Assembly: GCA_038025085.1 (NCBI GenBank)
Contig: CM076152.1
Span: 32,305,501 to 32,369,500, forward strand
Source of the DNA: Tetragonia tetragonoides
Taxonomy: Eukaryota > Streptophyta > Magnoliopsida > Caryophyllales > Aizoaceae
DNA length: 64,000 bases
Reading direction: 5' to 3'
Position 1 is the first letter of the stretch, and each line of letters opens with the position of its first letter. Position numbers and translations under genes: made by a program. Shown here one piece after another: positions 59,440 through 64,000 of the stretch. The notes below the pieces were generated by a model, which was not told where the DNA came from, did no database searches, and was given only the letters and a program-made list of their open reading frames with translations.

Positions 59440-59850
59440 ATGAACATAGAGGAGATAGAAGGACTTGATGACCTTCTATCACACCATATCTTACCAAAGT
59501 GTGACAAATGGACACTATGGAAGGCGACTTGTTCATCAAAAAGATTGAAGATGCTGGTTTGGAAATCCCGAGCCCTATTCCCTTTCAAGATGACAGAATT
59601 TGATGAACTTCTGACACGCCATGTCTTAACAAAGCTTAACAATGATGACCTGATAAGCGTTTCTAAGATAAATAAAAAGTGGTCTATGCTAGCTTGGCGC
59701 AGCAGATCAATCAAAGCCAACAGAGCTACCACTGACAGGCGAGCACTTGAAGCCGCTCAGATGATTGAAGCTGACGCGGCTAATGAAGCTTCAACTGCTG
59801 CTGTTGATTCAAACAACCAAGAGTCCAATACCCTAGAGAACATTGACTAA
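59440..59850 (+). CDS. Small protein with two F-box-like motifs (B)
   Basis: 136 codons. The ATG at 59440 follows an acceptor (ccttacag at about 59385) and a short leader. There are two tandem repeats: LDDLLSHHILPKCDKWTLWK then CSSKRLKMLVW (about residues 8-40), and FDELLTRHVLTKLNNDDLIS then VSKINKKWSMLAW (about 54-86). The pattern, L-x-x-H-h-L-x-K followed 15-20 residues later by (K/R)-(K/R)-W-x-x-h-(A/V)-W, is shared with gene A. The C terminus is Ala/Glu/Asn-rich. The gene is intact and intronless in its coding part, and divergent from gene A. No function can be assigned. A SCF-adaptor-binding role is only inferred from F-box resemblance. Confidence 0.6.
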   Translation: MNIEEIEGLDDLLSHHILPKCDKWTLWKATCSSKRLKMLVWKSRALFPFKMTEFDELLTRHVLTKLNNDDLISVSKINKKWSMLAWRSRSIKANRATTDRRALEAAQMIEADAANEASTAAVDSNNQESNTLENID

Positions 59851-61487
59851 AGGGACATTGACTAAAGCTTAACTTAGCATCGCATTTTGCTTGTATTTGT
59901 GTTTACTTTTGCTTGGTATGCATATAAGGGGTGAATCTTGTATAGGAATGTCACTTTTTGATCAATGTACTTATGGATGCTATAAATGAAATGAGATATC
60001 TTGTAAGTTTATTATGAATTCATTGCTTTAATCGAAAAATGAATTATAAATATTGAATTATATCCCATAAATCCATAGAGAAACAAATTATGAACTTAGC
60101 AAAAGCAAATGGTTAAAATCTGCAAATGAATTCACACCAAAAACTAAATGAATTCATTCCATCATTTCAATGAATTCATCCCAAAAACTAATGAATTCAT
60201 CCTGTATCAATAATAAAAGAAAAACTTTATCTCTAAAAATCAAATGAATTCTGACAAAAACAAAGAGTCATGTATTCTTATGACTGAAACCTATGATCAA
60301 AGCTGATATACTAGCTTTTAAAAAAAGGATTTGATCAACTGAAATTACCAGTCAAAATATCTCATAAGTCATGTTTCTATTCGCATTATTCGGAGATTGA
60401 TTGTATCTCAATATCATTTCCTAAACACAAGATGACAAAAAGACTTAGAGCACAAAGGACACCTAAGGGATCTTTCCAAGTAGCAAAAATGAGATTGATC
60501 AAATCTGTTTTGTTTGGGGTTCAAGAATTTTGGATCCCACCATTTGTATTACCTCACAATTTTGAATTGCTTGCACTGTGCCCCATAGATCGATAACATG
60601 GGGACAGGAGATAGAACAGATACTGAAAAAGTGTAGGGAGAAATCTGATCAACAAAAGATTTTTAGAACTCGGTTTGCTGAGCTTCTATAACAAGAACTG
60701 GAATGCATGAAAAGGTCAAATGAATTCAAAAAAAACTTCAATGAAATCAACAAATCAGTTCAATGAATTCGTGCCAAAGTTTCAATGAATTTATTACAAA
60801 ATTTCAATGAATCAAATAAAAAAGCAAAATCAAATAGAAATGAATTCAGGAATCATATAGATATACTCAATCAAAACTTAAATTGCAATGAATTTTGAAA
60901 ACTTTATTTGATATACTAAATTTCTAACAAGTACAAAATGAATTCATAATAATATTTCAATGAATTCAGAAAAAGAACTGGAATGCATAAAAAGGTCAAA
61001 TGAATTCAAAACAAAACTTCAATGAATTTACCAAAACAGTTTGATGAATTCGTGCCAAAGTTTTCAATGAATTTATTACAAAAATTCAATGAATCTCATG
61101 TTTAATTTACAGATGACTTTTCAGCGCAGTTGGATTCCCAAGCCACAAAGCAAAAACGCAAAAAGCAAATAAAAATGAATTCAGGACTCATATACATATA
61201 CTCAATCAAATCTTAAATTGCAATGAATTCTGAAAACTTCATTTGACTTACTGAATTTCTAACAAATACAAAATGAATTCATAATAATATTTCAATGAAT
61301 TCAGAAGAAAAAAATGATTATTTCCCAAACTGTATCGAAATGAAAACCAAAAAATAACACTACAGCCTCAAAAACGTATCACTTATACCGCCTCAATTCA
61401 AACAACTACAAAAACATAACTACCTAGGCTCTATAACTTCTAACCACCCCGCGAAGCAACATTTTTCTAGATATGCAGCAGGAAATA
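59851..61487. other. Spacer with dense ATGAATTC-type motifs
   Basis: aatgaattca and variants occur dozens of times. A duplicated block of about 220 bp (gaactggaatgcatgaaaag, tcaatgaattcgtgccaaag, tttattacaaaa.ttcaatga) lies at about 60700-60970 and 60976-61300. No gene. Confidence 0.7.
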
Positions 61488-63879
61488 CTACACTTGGCCT
61501 GTGTTTGCTACGTACTGTGTGGCCATAAAACTTGCTGCACCCCCTTGTGGATGAACCAAATATCCTTCCCCAGCCATCTGATCAACAACATCCTGTATCC
61601 ATGCAAAAAGTTAAGAAAGAAATCCACTTTAGCACATAATCTAAGAAAAGCTTGAATAAAAACATAGAAAAAGAATACCTTAACCGATTCTTGCACAGCT
61701 TGCTTTGTATGCATCCTTGCCCTTTTCACTGCAGCACCTTTCCGTCCCCTTATTGTCTTGCATATCTTATCCTTTGTGCTCATTCTCCTAGTGTTCCTTT
61801 CACCAACAGCTCTCTTACCTTCAGGATTCCGTACTTTATTACTTACACCTCCTGAATCTTCTTCATCATCACAGTTAATTGCAGCCCCAAATTCAGTTTG
61901 CACATTGTCTCTTATTTTCTGAAATCCTTCTTCACAATAGTCTCTTGCCTTCTTATTACAATCACTAACTGACATCAAGTTGCTAAACTTACGAACCATT
62001 TTTGTCCTCCAAATTGAAGCAGCAACCATACTATGCCTTGGCTTCCTTCCTATTACCACAACATCATCAGCTTTCTTACACACTTTCGTCCACCTACTGG
62101 TCTGGAATTTTCTTGACACACATAACATTATAAATCCTCAAAACATGATAACACAAAATGCCATTCTGAATGAAGCTGTTGCAACTGCATGAAGCAGTAA
62201 GCAATTGAGCATCCACAACCACTTCATGTCAAAAAATGTCAAGACCTTCCCTCCACACATGATATATAAACTTCCCATCTACAACATCAGCGAATATTTG
62301 GCTGCAAGCTGCACCAATCATGAACTGCTCCTCCAACATCCAATATGCACTCATTATATAAACCTCTCTTGCATGAACTAACAAAGCTACATGATCAATG
62401 AGCATCTCTGGCCTCCCGTATTCATTTGAGTGAATGAATTTATTTTCATCGCTCCTCCAAGTATGAACGACATCACCAAAAAGGGAATAGAAATCACATA
62501 AGCCTGTTGTTTTCCTTAACCTGTGGCAGATAGCATGGTTAGTTGATTCACTTCTTTGGGATGACAAAATACCAGTTGAAAAGTTCTCTTTTGAGAAAGC
62601 AGGGCACCATTTCTCCCTATTCGAATAGAATTCCTTCATCCAGGGGTGATCAGCACAGTTGTATCTCACAATCAACCTAACTGGAATGAATTCAAAAAAT
62701 CACAGGAATGACTATCAGAAAAATAATTTGAATTGAAAATTCATTCATCCAATTGATGAAACAGAAAAGCCAAATGAATACAACCAAAAAAACTACATAC
62801 CTTGCCCAGTAAAAGTTGAATTCTGCAACTGTATCAACCCCTTTCATCAAGTGATCAAACAAATCAATGAATCCTGGTTGGCTCCTCAACCACTTTATCC
62901 TGTCCCTTGAATTCTTTGTGATATGCCAAATGCAAAGCCTATGTGTTGACGTCCGAAACTCTGTTTTTATTGCAGCTGCCATTGCTCTAGATTGATAAGT
63001 CATGATAGTCTTAGGAGCAACGTTGCCCATAGAGAGGAGGAACGTCTTGAACAACCAAACAAATGACTCAGTTCTTTCATTAATCATAAAACCACAACCA
63101 AACATCACATTGTTGGTGTGGTTCACAAATCATGTCATACTTGTTAGTACGATACGTAGTATCATGTATAATAAGATCACCAAACAACTCGTAATCCAAT
63201 CTCATTTGTTCATCACGCCAAAAAAAGCTACAAAGCCTCCCAGCATCATCACATTCAAAGTCATAATAGAAGTCCTTTTCATTCTGCGCCCTTCTCTTGA
63301 ATATTTCAATGAGTGTGTTAGCATCACCACCATCAAACCTCTTTGCATCATCCTGAGCTAATGCATTGTATGCATCGTTGTTTGTAAAGCCAACCATTGG
63401 AGATCCTCCAGACTCTTGCTTCAACAACCTTATTGCGTCAGCAATAGGTAACCCGCACTTCCTAAAAATTTTCAGAAAAGCCAATTGTTCTTTTGAAACA
63501 CCTCTGTGAGATCTCATTAAATGTGCATGCTGCTCATGGCATAAAGAATGATTATGAATCATCACATGCTTAGTTACTGTCCAAGTACCCTGTCTATCAA
63601 CATCAAACTGAATATGAGCCTTGCATCCAATTCTTATAACTGATTTTGCATAACACCGATCATGTTTCTTTGACTCATCCTTAAACCCTTCCTTCTGACA
63701 GCAAAACTGCCTCATCGAGACAATCTTATCAACTCTACGTCTTATCTTACTCTTCCGAGTACTAAAACCCTTGCACAATGCATAGTCATTGTACCTTTCA
63801 TGAGCCTCTTCCTCACTTTTCACAACTAACCCTAACAGCTCAGAAGTTTCAGCCTCTTTTACAATCATTCCAGAACCAC
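61488..63879 (-). pseudogene. FAR1/MULE-type transposase, multiply disrupted
   Basis: Exons with GT-AG sites include 62801-63879 and one from 62676 down, then the last two, ending 61679 and 61488-61592 (C terminus DVVDQMAGEGYLVHPQGGAA and a stop). Order: FAR1 DNA-binding zinc domain (HERYNDYALCKGFSTRKSKI ... CKAHIQFDV ... HNHSLC), MULE transposase core (LIIHDTTYRTNKYDMIC, NVMFGCGFMINERTESFVWL), and SWIM zinc finger CSCNSFIQNGILCYH. Such proteins move Mutator-like elements; domesticated relatives are FHY3/FAR1 transcription factors. Lesions: a deletion with frameshift after KYDMIC (near 63125), TGA at 62229-62231 before the SWIM finger, and a stop with deletion after KIPDQ (near 62098). The expected catalytic Asp in the MTxQ motif is Tyr (IMTYQSRAMAAA). 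The start probably lies in an exon beyond the right edge; the first ATG in this exon is at 63868. Confidence 0.85.
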
Positions 63880-64000
63880 CTAGACAAACATCGACATATT
63901 CATTTACAAATACAAAATGAATAAAAAGGCAAAAGATCAATGAATTCATGTAAAAATGAATTTTCAATTATACAATAAGTAAACTAACAATATCATATAG

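Noticed and set aside
61652..62192. Plus-strand frames over the transposase 3' exons
   Set aside because: They are the antisense of exons with recognisable FAR1-family sequence.

Overview
This window is nuclear DNA of a flowering plant, almost certainly a eudicot. The signs are AT-rich intergenic sequence, short GT-AG introns, a plant SEC20 SNARE gene, a plant ABCC transporter, tandem F-box genes, and a dense load of plant transposons (L1-type LINEs, a Ty1-copia element, Helitrons, Stowaway-like and Mutator-like elements, a tRNA-derived SINE). I could not fix the species from sequence alone.

Layout. (1) 0-5 kb: the 5' part of a SEC20 gene on the minus strand; its 3' exons lie beyond the left edge. 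A decayed LINE sits in its probable leader intron. (2) 5.4-9.1 kb: a second dead LINE, split by a clean 1.96 kb Helitron. (3) 9.4-16.3 kb: a ten-exon ABCC transporter on the minus strand. Both ATPase sites are intact, but the usual N-terminal TMD0 is absent and one base is out of frame near codon 121. (4) 17-34 kb: small MITEs, a SINE and a tandemly duplicated F-box locus. The left F-box copy is a pseudogene and the right copy is intact. Between them a LINE with a 19-bp target duplication has itself been invaded by a 6.17 kb copia element with 5-bp target duplications. (5) 34.4-48.8 kb: a 1.39 kb element with Mutator-like TIRs and a 9-bp target duplication. Its left TIR was split by a 13.08 kb Helitron-like insertion, which holds a roughly 6 kb nested palindrome. 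(6) 48.8 kb to the right edge: a gene-bearing stretch that looks like part of one large Mutator-like element. It carries an 11-coding-exon Ulp1-type protease gene with an AT-hook, two small divergent genes for proteins with paired F-box-like motifs, and a FAR1/MULE-type transposase gene. Introns and spacers throughout are loaded with a short ATGAATT/GAATTC-type motif.

Only the SEC20 gene, the right-hand F-box gene and perhaps the ABCC gene look like ordinary cellular genes. The best candidate for something undescribed is region 6, where a SUMO/NEDD8-type protease and F-box-like proteins seem to travel with a FAR1-type transposase. The Ulp1 gene has one in-frame stop and the transposase has several lesions, so this particular copy is probably decaying.

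All exon boundaries were placed by eye from GT/AG sites and reading frame. All identities rest on motif recognition, not on database searches.
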